Made by a program: the position numbers and the translations under genes. Shown piece after piece: positions 44,184 through 53,916 of a stretch of 64,000 nucleotides of DNA (position 1 is its first letter; the number at the start of each line of letters is the position of its first letter). The stretch lies in contig JBCDBD010000006.1 of assembly GCA_039184335.1 (NCBI GenBank), positions 1 through 64,000 of the forward strand, read 5' to 3'. Below the pieces are notes generated by a model. The model searched no databases, was not told the DNA's origin, and saw nothing but the letters and a program-made list of their open reading frames with translations. The stretch is from JBCDBD01 sp039184335. GTDB taxonomy: Bacteria > Bacteroidota > Bacteroidia > Flavobacteriales > Flavobacteriaceae.

Positions 44184-47100
44184 TTGACCAAATCGTCCAT
44201 CTTAAAGCTTTTTAAACAGTCTCTGCCGCTTCGGAAACTGCAGGGTGCCATTACCCAATCATCACCTCTAAACCCTGCCCAAAGCAACAAAATTAGGGTA
44301 CAGGGCCTTGTCGGATCCTCATTTTCAGTTATCATCTCCCAGGTTTTTCAATCTACAGAGCTACCTTTTTTGCTTCTTTTAGACGATAAGGAAGAGGCTG
44401 CCTATATTTTGAACGACCTCGAACAACTTATTGGTGACAATGACGTACTCTTCTATCCAGGAAGCTACCGGCGTCCTTATCAAATTGAAGAGACAGATAA
44501 TGCCAATGTACTGCTGCGGGCCGAGGTGTTGAATCGAATCAATTCCAGAAAAAAACCAGCCATTATAGTCACTTACCCCGATGCCTTGTTCGAAAAAGTA
44601 GTGACCCGAAAAGAGTTGGAAAAAAGTACCTTGAAGATTAAGGTTGAAGATACGATATCCCTAGATTTTTTGAATGAGGTACTTTTTGAATACGAATTCA
44701 AACGTGTCGATTTTGTAACCGAGCCTGGCGAATTTTCAGTCCGTGGGGGTATTGTCGATGTGTTCTCTTTTTCACACAATGAACCCTACCGTATCGAATT
44801 TTTTGGCGATGAGGTAGACAGCATCCGTACTTTTGATGTAGCCACCCAATTGTCTACTGATCGGGTGAAGAAAATCACCATCATTCCCAATGTAGAAAAC
44901 AAGTTTTTACAAGAGACCCGTGAAAGTTTTCTAAAGTACATCTCTCCGAAGACTGTTGTCTTCGTAAAGAATCCTGATTTGCTATACGATCGGATCGACG
45001 TTCATTTTGAAAAGGCCAAGGCTGCTTTTGAGAAAATCGATACCGAAGTCAGACATGCCGAACCTGAGCAGTTATTTGTGGGTTCAGCATTGCTAAAAGA
45101 ACAAATTCAAGGATTTACAGTGGTAGAATTAGGAGGCTATACAGGCCTCGACCTCGTTAAAAACAAGGGCTTTGAAGCTCCTCAAAATAAGGCCAATGGC
45201 GATACACAAAGTACGATAACTGACACTACCCGATATGATCGCATCAAATTCAATACCACGCCACAGCCTTCGTTCAACAAAAAGTTTGACCTGCTCATCG
45301 AAACCCTCAATGACAATCACAAGATGGGTTTCACCAATTGTATTTTTTGCTCTTCGGACCAACAGGCAAAACGCTTTCATGATATTTTTGAAGAGGTTGA
45401 GCAGACCGTTCACTACCGAACCATTGTATTTCCACTATACCAGGGGTTTATCGACCACGACCTCAAAATCGCCTGCTACACCGACCATCAGATTTTCGAA
45501 CGCTACCACAAGTTTCAGCTGAAGAATGGCTATGCCAAAAAGCAGGCCATTACACTCAAAGAACTCAATAAGCTCGAAATTGGTGATTATGTGACCCATA
45601 TTGACCATGGTATTGGCAAGTTCGGAGGGCTGCAAAAAATCGATGTCGAAGGCAAGCTGCAAGAAGCCATCAAATTGGTTTACGGCGATCGCGATATTCT
45701 TTATGTCAGTATTCATTCGCTACATAAGATATCTAAATACAACGGCAAAGACGGGGCAGCACCCAAAATCTATAAACTGGGCTCATCTGCGTGGAAAAAA
45801 CTAAAGCAAAAAACAAAAAGTAGGGTCAAAAAAATTGCGTTCGACCTCATCAAGATCTACGCCAAACGCCGATTGGAAAAAGGCCACCAATACGCACCCG
45901 ACAGTTATTTGCAACACGAGTTGGAGGCCTCCTTTTTGTTTGAAGACACCCCCGATCAGGCAAAGGCCACCGAAGATGTCAAAAAAGACATGGAGAGTGA
46001 ACGCCCCATGGATCGCCTCGTCTGTGGTGATGTTGGTTTTGGCAAGACCGAAGTGGCCATTCGCGCGGCCTTTAAGGCCGTGGACAATGGAAAACAGGTC
46101 GCAGTTTTGGTACCCACCACCATTTTGGCCTTTCAGCACAACAACACCTTTAAAAAACGCTTTGGCGAATTACCCGTTACTGTTGACTACCTGAACCGAT
46201 TTCGCACTGCCATGGAAAAGCGAGAGCTATTACAACGCCTCGGTGAAGGCAAAATCGATGTCATTATCGGCACCCATCAATTGGTAAACCAAAATGTAAT
46301 GTTCAAGGACCTAGGATTGCTCATTGTAGATGAAGAACAAAAGTTTGGGGTTGCTGTAAAGGACAAACTGAAAGCGATCAAAGAGAACGTAGACGTACTG
46401 ACCCTGACCGCTACACCCATTCCACGTACCCTGCAGTTCAGTCTTATGGCCGCACGTGACCTCTCTGTAATCAATACGCCCCCACCTAACCGCTACCCTA
46501 TCGAAAGCCGTGTTATACGCTTGAATGAAGAAATTATCAGAGATGCTGTTTCTTATGAAATACAACGCGGCGGGCAGGTGTTCTTTGTACATAACCGCAT
46601 CGAGAACATCAAGGAAGTGGCAGGAATGCTACAGCGTCTGGTACCTGATGCCAAAATCAGGATTGGGCACGGACAAATGGAAGGCAAAAAACTGGAAGAA
46701 CTGATGCTGGCCTTTATGAACGGTGAATTTGATGTGCTGGTCTCTACCACAATCATTGAAAGTGGATTGGATGTTACCAATGCCAATACCATGTTCATAC
46801 ACAATGCCCATAATTTCGGGCTGAGCGACCTACACCAGATGAGGGGTCGTGTAGGACGAAGCAACAAGAAAGCCTTCTGTTTTTTTATTACGCCTCCCTA
46901 TGAGGCAATGACCCCTGATGCCCGAAAACGCATTCAGGCCTTGGAACAATTTACGGAACTGGGCAGCGGATTCCATATCGCTATGAAAGATTTGGAAATT
47001 CGTGGCGCTGGGGATTTGTTGGGCGGCGAGCAGAGCGGGTTTATCAACGAAATCGGGTTTGAGACCTATCAGAAAATACTATCGGAAGCCATAGCGGAAC

Positions 47101-47642
47101 TCAAGGAAAATGAATTCAAGGAGCTATACGAAGAAGTGGAAGGCGATAAGGAAAAAGTATATGTGAAAGATACCCAACTGGATACTGATTTTGAACTGCT
47201 CTTTCCCGATGGCTATATCAACAATATTACCGAACGCTTGAACCTATATACCCAGTTGAATACCGTGACCGATGAAGCTGGCCTGCAAAAATTTGAAGAT
47301 GGGCTAGTGGATCGTTTTGGCAAATTGCCAAAGCAGGCGGTGGACCTACTCAACAGCGTTCGCATCAAATGGATGGCTACAAGCATCGGCTTAGAGAAAG
47401 TGGTGCTCAAACAAAACAAGTTCATCGGGTATTTTATCGCAGACCAACAATCTGACTTTTACCAAAGTGAAACCTTTACCCAAATATTGCGCTATATGCA
47501 AGTTCACTCCCAGATAGGGCAATTAAAGGAAAAGAAGACCCGAAACGGCTTACGGTTGTTGTTGGTATTTGACGAGACTACGGGTGTGGAAAAAGCTTTA
47601 CAGGTTTTAGAACCACTTTATAGGCAAAAAACATTGGCGTAA
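44184..47642 (+). CDS. mfd: transcription-repair coupling factor Mfd
   Basis: Removes RNA polymerase stalled at lesions and recruits UvrA. 1152 aa. Domains: UvrB-like D1 (about 30-330), RNA-polymerase interaction Tudor domain (about 450-530, EIGDYVTHIDHGIGKFGGL), then the SF2/RecG-like translocase. The translocase has Walker A GDVGFGKTEVA, DEEQKFG, LTATPIPRTLQF and motif VI QMRGRVGRSNKKAF. The C-terminal TRCF domain is at about 985-1085. I start at TTG 44184, 17 nt after the -7 element; the frame extends up to 44052, but that part contains the promoter. Confidence 0.93.
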   Translation: MTKSSILKLFKQSLPLRKLQGAITQSSPLNPAQSNKIRVQGLVGSSFSVIISQVFQSTELPFLLLLDDKEEAAYILNDLEQLIGDNDVLFYPGSYRRPYQIEETDNANVLLRAEVLNRINSRKKPAIIVTYPDALFEKVVTRKELEKSTLKIKVEDTISLDFLNEVLFEYEFKRVDFVTEPGEFSVRGGIVDVFSFSHNEPYRIEFFGDEVDSIRTFDVATQLSTDRVKKITIIPNVENKFLQETRESFLKYISPKTVVFVKNPDLLYDRIDVHFEKAKAAFEKIDTEVRHAEPEQLFVGSALLKEQIQGFTVVELGGYTGLDLVKNKGFEAPQNKANGDTQSTITDTTRYDRIKFNTTPQPSFNKKFDLLIETLNDNHKMGFTNCIFCSSDQQAKRFHDIFEEVEQTVHYRTIVFPLYQGFIDHDLKIACYTDHQIFERYHKFQLKNGYAKKQAITLKELNKLEIGDYVTHIDHGIGKFGGLQKIDVEGKLQEAIKLVYGDRDILYVSIHSLHKISKYNGKDGAAPKIYKLGSSAWKKLKQKTKSRVKKIAFDLIKIYAKRRLEKGHQYAPDSYLQHELEASFLFEDTPDQAKATEDVKKDMESERPMDRLVCGDVGFGKTEVAIRAAFKAVDNGKQVAVLVPTTILAFQHNNTFKKRFGELPVTVDYLNRFRTAMEKRELLQRLGEGKIDVIIGTHQLVNQNVMFKDLGLLIVDEEQKFGVAVKDKLKAIKENVDVLTLTATPIPRTLQFSLMAARDLSVINTPPPNRYPIESRVIRLNEEIIRDAVSYEIQRGGQVFFVHNRIENIKEVAGMLQRLVPDAKIRIGHGQMEGKKLEELMLAFMNGEFDVLVSTTIIESGLDVTNANTMFIHNAHNFGLSDLHQMRGRVGRSNKKAFCFFITPPYEAMTPDARKRIQALEQFTELGSGFHIAMKDLEIRGAGDLLGGEQSGFINEIGFETYQKILSEAIAELKENEFKELYEEVEGDKEKVYVKDTQLDTDFELLFPDGYINNITERLNLYTQLNTVTDEAGLQKFEDGLVDRFGKLPKQAVDLLNSVRIKWMATSIGLEKVVLKQNKFIGYFIADQQSDFYQSETFTQILRYMQVHSQIGQLKEKKTRNGLRLLLVFDETTGVEKALQVLEPLYRQKTLA

Positions 47643-47753
47643 TTATCTATTCAAACGCCAAATATCAAAGCTCCCTGTTCCCTTTTGGCTTTTGTCTTCA
47701 GATTTTCAACACGCATTACATTCGGTTCGAAATGATTACCAAACCCAATGTCA

Positions 47754-48917
47754 TCAATCAAAAGCTTCATATATTTTCTTCACAAACCCCCCGATCTGTT
47801 TGGGTTCTAGCCACCGGGCCACGATGACCAGACCATTTTGTTGATCGACCACAATAAAATTACCCCCAAACCCTGCGGCGTAGAAAGTATGCTCAGGCAC
47901 ATCTTTCCAATACCTAGAACCCTCCTTTTCATTCAACCACCACATATAGCCATAATTTATGTTGGGTTTAGAAGGTGTGACAGCCATTTTTATCCAATCT
48001 TCGCTCAGTATTCGTTCATCTTTCCATTTACCTTTGTTCATGAACAGCAATCCGAACCGGGCCATGTCTTCGGTATTGATAAAAAGTCCTGCCCCAGAAT
48101 GCCCACCCCCGGTAACGGACTGCATTTTAAGTCCGTCAATGACCGTCCAAGCATGGTCATAGCCAAACCATCGCCAAGTGGTCGAAGCTCCAATCTTATC
48201 CATCAACCGCTCTTTTAAGACCAAGGGCAAGGGTTGCCGCCACACCTGCGTTAGCGAATACGCCAATACGTTCACCCGAACGTCATTGTATTCCATGACG
48301 GTACCAGGTGCTTTCAACTCACGAAACTTCCAGTCATCCAACCCTCCTTCACGGGGTGGGCGATCAGCCCAATCCTTGAGCCCCCAAAGCTCCCCCGACC
48401 AATCGGAATTCTGTTGCAGTAGATGACCCCAGGTAATCATACTGTTGTGGTCGCCATCAAAGGTGCCGTCCCAAATATAGTGCGCGACCTCATCGTTGGT
48501 ATCAGCGATCAAACCCGCATCAACGGCCAATCCGGCAACTGTGGACAAAAAGCTTTTGGTCACACTAAAGGTCATATCGACACGCCGGATGTCGCCCCAA
48601 GAGTTCAAGAGATAACCATCTTTTAAGATCATCCCCGCTGGGCCACCCCTTTTTTTGGTTGGCCCGAGTATCTCATGAAAAGGTTCGCGTTGAAAACCCT
48701 TCAAAATGGCTTGCCGCAGATCACGTGAACCCGAATATTCATTTGCCAAGGCAAAATCAACGGCTTTTTGAAGACTTTCTTCGTTATAGACAAATTGACC
48801 AGTTGCTGCCTTCATCCAATCAGAGCCTCGCTCTGGAAAATTGATTTCTTGCCCGAAAGTAGGTTCAAGGCAGCAAATCATCATGAAGACTACAATCGTA
48901 CGTACCACTTTTTTCAT
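47754..48917 (-). CDS. secreted serine hydrolase (beta-lactamase-related, class C-like)
   Basis: 387-aa exported serine hydrolase. The ATG at 48917 opens onto a signal peptide (KKVVRTIVVFMMICCLEPTFGQ). The nucleophile tetrad is SVTK (TFSVTKSFLSTVAGL, about residue 120), the Tyr motif is YND and the third motif is AGFGGN with G-x-G near the C-terminus. The group includes esterases, 6-aminohexanoate hydrolase-like enzymes and D-amino-acid hydrolases; the substrate is unknown. Not paralogous in neighbourhood to the hydrolase at 1258-2298. The preceding gap (47643-47753) holds a half copy of the TTCGAAATGAT repeat. Confidence 0.87.
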   Translation of the reverse strand: MKKVVRTIVVFMMICCLEPTFGQEINFPERGSDWMKAATGQFVYNEESLQKAVDFALANEYSGSRDLRQAILKGFQREPFHEILGPTKKRGGPAGMILKDGYLLNSWGDIRRVDMTFSVTKSFLSTVAGLAVDAGLIADTNDEVAHYIWDGTFDGDHNSMITWGHLLQQNSDWSGELWGLKDWADRPPREGGLDDWKFRELKAPGTVMEYNDVRVNVLAYSLTQVWRQPLPLVLKERLMDKIGASTTWRWFGYDHAWTVIDGLKMQSVTGGGHSGAGLFINTEDMARFGLLFMNKGKWKDERILSEDWIKMAVTPSKPNINYGYMWWLNEKEGSRYWKDVPEHTFYAAGFGGNFIVVDQQNGLVIVARWLEPKQIGGFVKKIYEAFD

Positions 48918-49014
48918 TCCCAATTCATATGTAAGTTAGTGAATCAAGTTACTAAAAGCCTTTGAAATCTTAAAGCTGCGAGGCCATATGAAAAGTATAA
49001 GAGATTGCTGGGGT

Positions 49015-51000
49015 CTAGAATCGCTTCTTGAACTGCTGTTCCCCTACCTTATCAAAATATCGCCAAGTGCCTATTTGTTCATCTTTTCTAAAACGTCCGG
49101 TAATCTTTTCCGTGCCATCAAGATAATACTCCGTATAACGACCGTGTTTTTGCCCGTCTTTAAGCTCAACTACATACTTGGTCTGCCCACTGGCGTATCT
49201 TTTGGTAAATGATTTTGCATTAAGGTCTGAGGGATAAATAGGGGGAAGTTCGAATATTGTTTCGATATTTATATTATTTTTTAGACTTTGGCCAGTGGCA
49301 CCTGTGATCTTTGAAGTTTCATTGGAACGCAATTTGGCCTTTACCGCATCCACATCTTCATAAGCAACGACCAATCGACTTTCAAAAAGGTCTCCTTCTG
49401 AAGTCAACTGAAACCCAATCTGCGGAAAACAAATAATAAAGTCCCTATTGGTTCGAAGTTGTGATTTCACTTTTCCATCGGCCATCGCATACATAGACTT
49501 GTATAGCATTGGGACGTTACTGTAGACATACAAGCTCGATGTACGCTCGAATTTGTCATCAAAATGCTGAAAGTCTTCAGACTTAGCAAGGGTTTCACCA
49601 TCAACAACAGCAGTGATCATACTTTTCAAGGTATTTGGGTTGTCACTGAACACCACATACTTGTCGATTATCGTGAAATAGGGTTTGTCGAATTCTTGAA
49701 AGCGATTGCCCAACACCACTTTAAAAAAACCCTTGATAGAAAGAAAATTAATGTCATGTTCCTTGTAGGTAATGGTCTTAAACTTGACCGGGGTTTTCTT
49801 TTTGATCTGCCGAAGTATAAAATCTAGGTGCGTTTTGGCATCAGTAATATCACGGGTTTTAAGCACCAAGGCCAAGTCGTTTTTCCCTTCTGCCATCGAA
49901 GACTGTATTTGCAACAATGCTATTTCATCTCCGACCCAAACGATAAAATTTTTCTTAATGTCGATTTTCAAAATTTTTTCGACTTTTTCAATCCCTTTCC
50001 GGTAGCTTTTATACTGCTCAGCATCATTGGATTGCTGTAGGGTTTCAAAATTACCATAGAATTCAAAAAAACTGTCAAAGCCGTAACTTACATAAAGTGC
50101 GGTTTGCTTTGGTGCGATTGTGGGAATCGTCCTTTTTGATGTTCCCGATTTTTGAAGTGCTTCAAGATATGCTTCATGGGTGAGCCTAGTGTTGGTAAAG
50201 CCGTTGGCTTTGAGGGTGCCCTTATTGTCAAGGTCTAGGTGAAACCCAGAAAACATAAAGTTCTTACTGATACGCCCTACCCAATCATCAGGCCTATGGA
50301 AAAACCTATTCAAATAGTCCTCAATGTATTCATACTGCACATATACCCGAAACAGGTCTTCATAACCCACACGCTCATTGATTTCAATAAAGCCAAGATC
50401 ACGACCGATTTTGGGTTCTAGATATTGGTCAATGGAGGCCTCTACCAAGCTGTGGGTATATGAAGCTACCAACTGGTTCTTGATAAAGGCCAAATGCATG
50501 GTCTCTTTATTTTTTCGGTCGTAGACCTCTAAAATCTCATGACCATGGTACCTGCGCTTGCTTAAGCTGTAATTATCATTGAGCAAGGTATTCAAATAGG
50601 TCTTGAGTAAGTTTAATTTCGCAATCCGTTTGAGATCCAGCACATAGAAAATTCCGTAATCGTTAGGTGTGGTCATATGAATTGAAATAAACAGCGAACG
50701 CCCATCAAAAAACTCGAACAAACGACGTTGGTCCTTGAAAATGGTATCTACTTTTTGAATGTTCTGGGTAAGTTCATCAAAGTAATCGTTCTGCTTTAGG
50801 TGTTGCCAAGCGTGGCTTTCGCTGACAGTCCTCCAGCTCTCTACCGGCCTTTCCGATTCAATAATAAAAACGGCATTTTTGGGTATTAAGTAAATCGATT
50901 GCAAATTGGTCTTGGGGGAAAGTATAAAAATATAGGCCAGATACCCAAGGTAGATCAATAAAAGGGTCAGCAGAACGGTGCGTATTCTTCTTTTGGTCAT
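49015..51000 (-). CDS. DUF3352-like membrane-anchored protein with MORN-type C-terminus
   Basis: 661-aa protein. A single N-terminal transmembrane segment (about 8-28) is followed by a long extracytoplasmic region that resembles DUF3352 (NAVFIIESERPVESWRTV, FFDGRSLFISIH, YVVFSDNPNTLKSMI). The last 60 residues contain MORN-variant or toxin-type repeats (KDGQKHGRYTEYYLDGTEK, ITGRFRKDEQIGTWRYFD). Function unknown. It is the gene upstream of the serine hydrolase on the minus strand (91-nt gap). The DUF assignment is from motif memory and is moderate. Confidence 0.7.
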   Translation of the reverse strand: MTKRRIRTVLLTLLLIYLGYLAYIFILSPKTNLQSIYLIPKNAVFIIESERPVESWRTVSESHAWQHLKQNDYFDELTQNIQKVDTIFKDQRRLFEFFDGRSLFISIHMTTPNDYGIFYVLDLKRIAKLNLLKTYLNTLLNDNYSLSKRRYHGHEILEVYDRKNKETMHLAFIKNQLVASYTHSLVEASIDQYLEPKIGRDLGFIEINERVGYEDLFRVYVQYEYIEDYLNRFFHRPDDWVGRISKNFMFSGFHLDLDNKGTLKANGFTNTRLTHEAYLEALQKSGTSKRTIPTIAPKQTALYVSYGFDSFFEFYGNFETLQQSNDAEQYKSYRKGIEKVEKILKIDIKKNFIVWVGDEIALLQIQSSMAEGKNDLALVLKTRDITDAKTHLDFILRQIKKKTPVKFKTITYKEHDINFLSIKGFFKVVLGNRFQEFDKPYFTIIDKYVVFSDNPNTLKSMITAVVDGETLAKSEDFQHFDDKFERTSSLYVYSNVPMLYKSMYAMADGKVKSQLRTNRDFIICFPQIGFQLTSEGDLFESRLVVAYEDVDAVKAKLRSNETSKITGATGQSLKNNINIETIFELPPIYPSDLNAKSFTKRYASGQTKYVVELKDGQKHGRYTEYYLDGTEKITGRFRKDEQIGTWRYFDKVGEQQFKKRF

Positions 51001-51157
51001 TATGCCAAGTTCTCTACATGTAACCTTTAAGCAGTAGGTTTATTGCCTTGCCCATCGATTGTTTTCAAATGATCTTTATGGAATCGGTAATGGAAATACC
51101 ATCTAACCTGCAATCAAATAACCCCTATTTCTAGAACGCCATTTCGTTGTAAGAAGA

Positions 51158-51817
51158 TCACAGTGTCTTCAGGTTCTTAATTGTTTTAAAGGCCACATCC
51201 ACTTGGTTGTCATCAACCAAGATGGTAAACTCATTTGTTGTTGAAATGACCTCATAGAGAATGATCCCTTCCCAGGCCAGTCGCTGAAAAATAAAATAGT
51301 AAATTCCGGGTACAGATACATTTTCCGCAGGTAGTTTCACGGTGACGGAAGAAAGGTTTTCTGCTTTTTGGGTACAACGCTCGTTTCGAAAAAGCTCTTC
51401 TACCTTGCCATCCAAACTATTGCTGATGACGATATTGATTTCATTGACACCTCTCGAAGATGTATAAAAAATAGCTTGGTTTCGATGTACTTCTTCCAGT
51501 AATTTTGCTTGTTTTGCCAATATGGTCTCTGATGATAAAAAGGTATAATCGGTCAAATTCGAACGCACCGTAATCTCACCGATGTTCTTCAACACCTTTA
51601 TAATTCGGTGGGTAGCACGAAACTCCAAATCATCAGAAAGTCTTTTCAAAGCCATGACAATGGCTCCATTGCGAACATCTTTGCCCAACTCTTCTTCGAT
51701 TTCGGGCTTGACAATTCTAGATAACGAAGTAAGGTTGATGATGCCTTGCCCTAAGGCACTCTGTAAAAAAGGCTTTTTCTTGATATATTGTTCAACGACT
51801 GAAGAAATGGTTTTCAT
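51158..51817 (-). CDS. ACT-domain protein (aspartate-kinase regulatory-domain-like)
   Basis: 219-aa cytoplasmic protein. A helical N-terminal half (FLQSALGQGIINLTSLSRIVKPEIEEELG) has an HTH-like look, and the C-terminal half has two ACT-like segments (INIVISNS, VTVKLPAENVSVPGIYYFIFQRLAWEGIILYEVISTTNEFTILV). The last segment resembles the regulatory part of aspartate kinases, and such proteins are often misnamed aspartate kinase. No kinase domain is present; the real lysC is at 32267-33517. A ligand-sensing regulator is likely; the ligand is unknown. Confidence 0.7.
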   Translation of the reverse strand: MKTISSVVEQYIKKKPFLQSALGQGIINLTSLSRIVKPEIEEELGKDVRNGAIVMALKRLSDDLEFRATHRIIKVLKNIGEITVRSNLTDYTFLSSETILAKQAKLLEEVHRNQAIFYTSSRGVNEINIVISNSLDGKVEELFRNERCTQKAENLSSVTVKLPAENVSVPGIYYFIFQRLAWEGIILYEVISTTNEFTILVDDNQVDVAFKTIKNLKTL

Positions 51818-51868
51818 CTCAAAGGGTTTGAGACAAAAATAACATATTGTTATAAATAAAACAAATGG

Positions 51869-52228
51869 TTAAAAATAATAGAATGCCTCTTTCAAATGGG
51901 TTACCTCATACTTTTCCCCTCTTTTTAGCACCGTAATGATATCAAAGCGTATTTCAATATCGAGGTCGTTATCAATGACATATTGATTGGCCGCCATCAC
52001 AAGCAGTTGTCTCTTTTTTTGATTGACTGTTTCAGCTATGTTTTCAAGAAAATCCGAATGTCTTGATTTGACCTCAACGATAGCCAAAACATCACTCTTT
52101 TTCGCAATTACATCAACTTCTGCTTTCTGACACCTGTAATTACGCTGTAGAATCTCATAACCCGTTTGGATCAAAAAATCAACAGCCAATTGTTCCCCCT
52201 GCTTTCCAAATTCATTGTGAATTCCCAT
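51869..52228 (-). CDS. YraN family (UPF0102) nuclease-fold protein
   Basis: 119-aa protein with the PD-(D/E)xK-like fold of UPF0102. It shows FGKQGEQLAVDFLIQTGYEILQRNYRCQKAEVDVIAKK, then AIVEVKSR and VNQKKRQLLVMAANQY, all family signatures with the acidic residues and Lys in place. The role may be DNA repair or recombination but is not established. Start is the ATG at 52228 (a TTG precedes it). Divergent from the DUF1800 gene across 169 nt. Confidence 0.92.
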   Translation of the reverse strand: MGIHNEFGKQGEQLAVDFLIQTGYEILQRNYRCQKAEVDVIAKKSDVLAIVEVKSRHSDFLENIAETVNQKKRQLLVMAANQYVIDNDLDIEIRFDIITVLKRGEKYEVTHLKEAFYYF

Positions 52229-52397
52229 CAATTTTGAAAATAAATAAAAAAAGCGTGCAGTTCATCGAAAAAAACGGTGATTCAACGTCAAAAGAACGTT
52301 AACCTTGTAAATTTATGCTGCAATAAAACCACGACCACTCGTTAAAAGCACATAGCAGCCCCAATGACTATGAACATATTTAACGCCAAACTTTGCT

Positions 52398-53906
52398 ATG
52401 GAATTTTTTGTCAACTGTAATACCTCGACCTTAGCGCCGTATACCACGCCCTTGGATAAACTTAGGGCAGCGCACCTATATAGGCGTCTTGGGTTCAGTG
52501 CCTCTGTACAGGCCATCAACGCCGCTGAAGGGCAATCAGCAAATGCCCTAGTAGACACTTTGATCAATGAGGCTTTGAATGCTTCCCCGACCCCCGCACC
52601 CGAATGGGCAGATTGGAACAATGCAGATTACCCCGCTGATGATGACCTTGCCAGACAATTGCAAAACACCCAACGGGAAGAGTTTAGAATTGCCTATGGC
52701 AATGACATGCTCACTACCAATTTACGGGATCGACTCAGTTTCTTTTGGAGCAATCATTTCGTCACCGAACTCGATGTCTACAATTGCAATTCGTTCTTAT
52801 ACTACTATATCAATTGCCTTCAGCGAAATGCCATTGGCAATTTTAAGACCTTTGTAAGTGAGATTGGGCTGACCAGTGCCATGCTATACTATCTGGATGG
52901 AGCCTTTAACAATGGTAACAACCCCAACGAAAACTATGCTAGGGAATTGTACGAGCTATTTTCGCTAGGAGAAGGAAACGGGTATACGGAAGAAGATATC
53001 ATTGAAACCGCCCGGGCACTGTCAGGTTATGTTGACCGAGGAGAAGAAGGCTGTTCTGCCGTTGGGTTTAATCCTGACAGGCATGATGCCGGCACCAAGA
53101 CCATTTTGGGCCAAACTGGCAATTGGGGTTATGATGATGTCATCGATATTCTTTTTAATGAACGCCCCAACGAAATTGCCAATTTCATTTGCCAAAAGTT
53201 GTATGAGTTTTTTGTACATCCTGATTCAAGTGATGATACCGGTAATGCCCAAGCCATCATTTCAGGAATGGCCGAGACTTTTCTAGCCAACAATTTTGAA
53301 ATTGCCCCTGTTTTATCACAACTGTTCAAAAGCCAGCACTTTTTTGATGAAAACGCTATCGGTGTGATCATCAAGAGTCCGTTCGATCTTTATTTCAATT
53401 TCATCAAGGAAACCAACTTTACCTATGATGATGGTACTGTCATCAACTTTATCGATGCCAGTCAAATGATTGGGCAAGAACTTTTTGACCCGGTTGATGT
53501 AGCCGGTTGGCAGCGGGATCGGCAATGGATCAACACCAATTTCATCATTGGCCGCTGGTTGACCATGGAAGTATTTTTAGAAGTGTTTTTTCAAGCTGAT
53601 CCAGAACAGTTCAGGTCACTCGCCATGGATGCCGTTGGACCGGCAGACATGAACACCAGTAACCCAGAAACCGTTGTTCGTGCCCTAGTCGATAAATTCA
53701 CACCCAAAGGATTGTTGACCGAACAGGATTTTGAAAATGCCATGGATGCTTTCAAAATTGAAGACGTACCTGAAAACTATTATTCTCCTGACTATGTTGA
53801 TGGTGGTCAGAGCCTATGGTCGCTCTCCGTTAGCTCTGAAGCACCAATGATGGTATACCTATTGTTACGCCATTTATCAAGAGAACCAGAATTTCAACTT
53901 AAATAA
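52398..53906 (+). CDS. DUF1800 family protein
   Basis: 502-aa protein of the DUF1800 family. It shows KLRAAHLYRRLGFSAS at the start, RDRLSFFWSNHFVTELDVY, NENYARELYELFSLGEGNGYTEEDIIETARALSGY and GFNPDRHDAGTKTILGQTG. It pairs with the following DUF1501 gene 10 nt downstream, a pair found across Bacteroidota, Planctomycetes and Proteobacteria with unknown function. No clear signal peptide is visible at the chosen start; a start further upstream is possible but none was recognised. Confidence 0.9.
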   Translation: MEFFVNCNTSTLAPYTTPLDKLRAAHLYRRLGFSASVQAINAAEGQSANALVDTLINEALNASPTPAPEWADWNNADYPADDDLARQLQNTQREEFRIAYGNDMLTTNLRDRLSFFWSNHFVTELDVYNCNSFLYYYINCLQRNAIGNFKTFVSEIGLTSAMLYYLDGAFNNGNNPNENYARELYELFSLGEGNGYTEEDIIETARALSGYVDRGEEGCSAVGFNPDRHDAGTKTILGQTGNWGYDDVIDILFNERPNEIANFICQKLYEFFVHPDSSDDTGNAQAIISGMAETFLANNFEIAPVLSQLFKSQHFFDENAIGVIIKSPFDLYFNFIKETNFTYDDGTVINFIDASQMIGQELFDPVDVAGWQRDRQWINTNFIIGRWLTMEVFLEVFFQADPEQFRSLAMDAVGPADMNTSNPETVVRALVDKFTPKGLLTEQDFENAMDAFKIEDVPENYYSPDYVDGGQSLWSLSVSSEAPMMVYLLLRHLSREPEFQLK

Positions 53907-53916
53907 ACCTACTACT

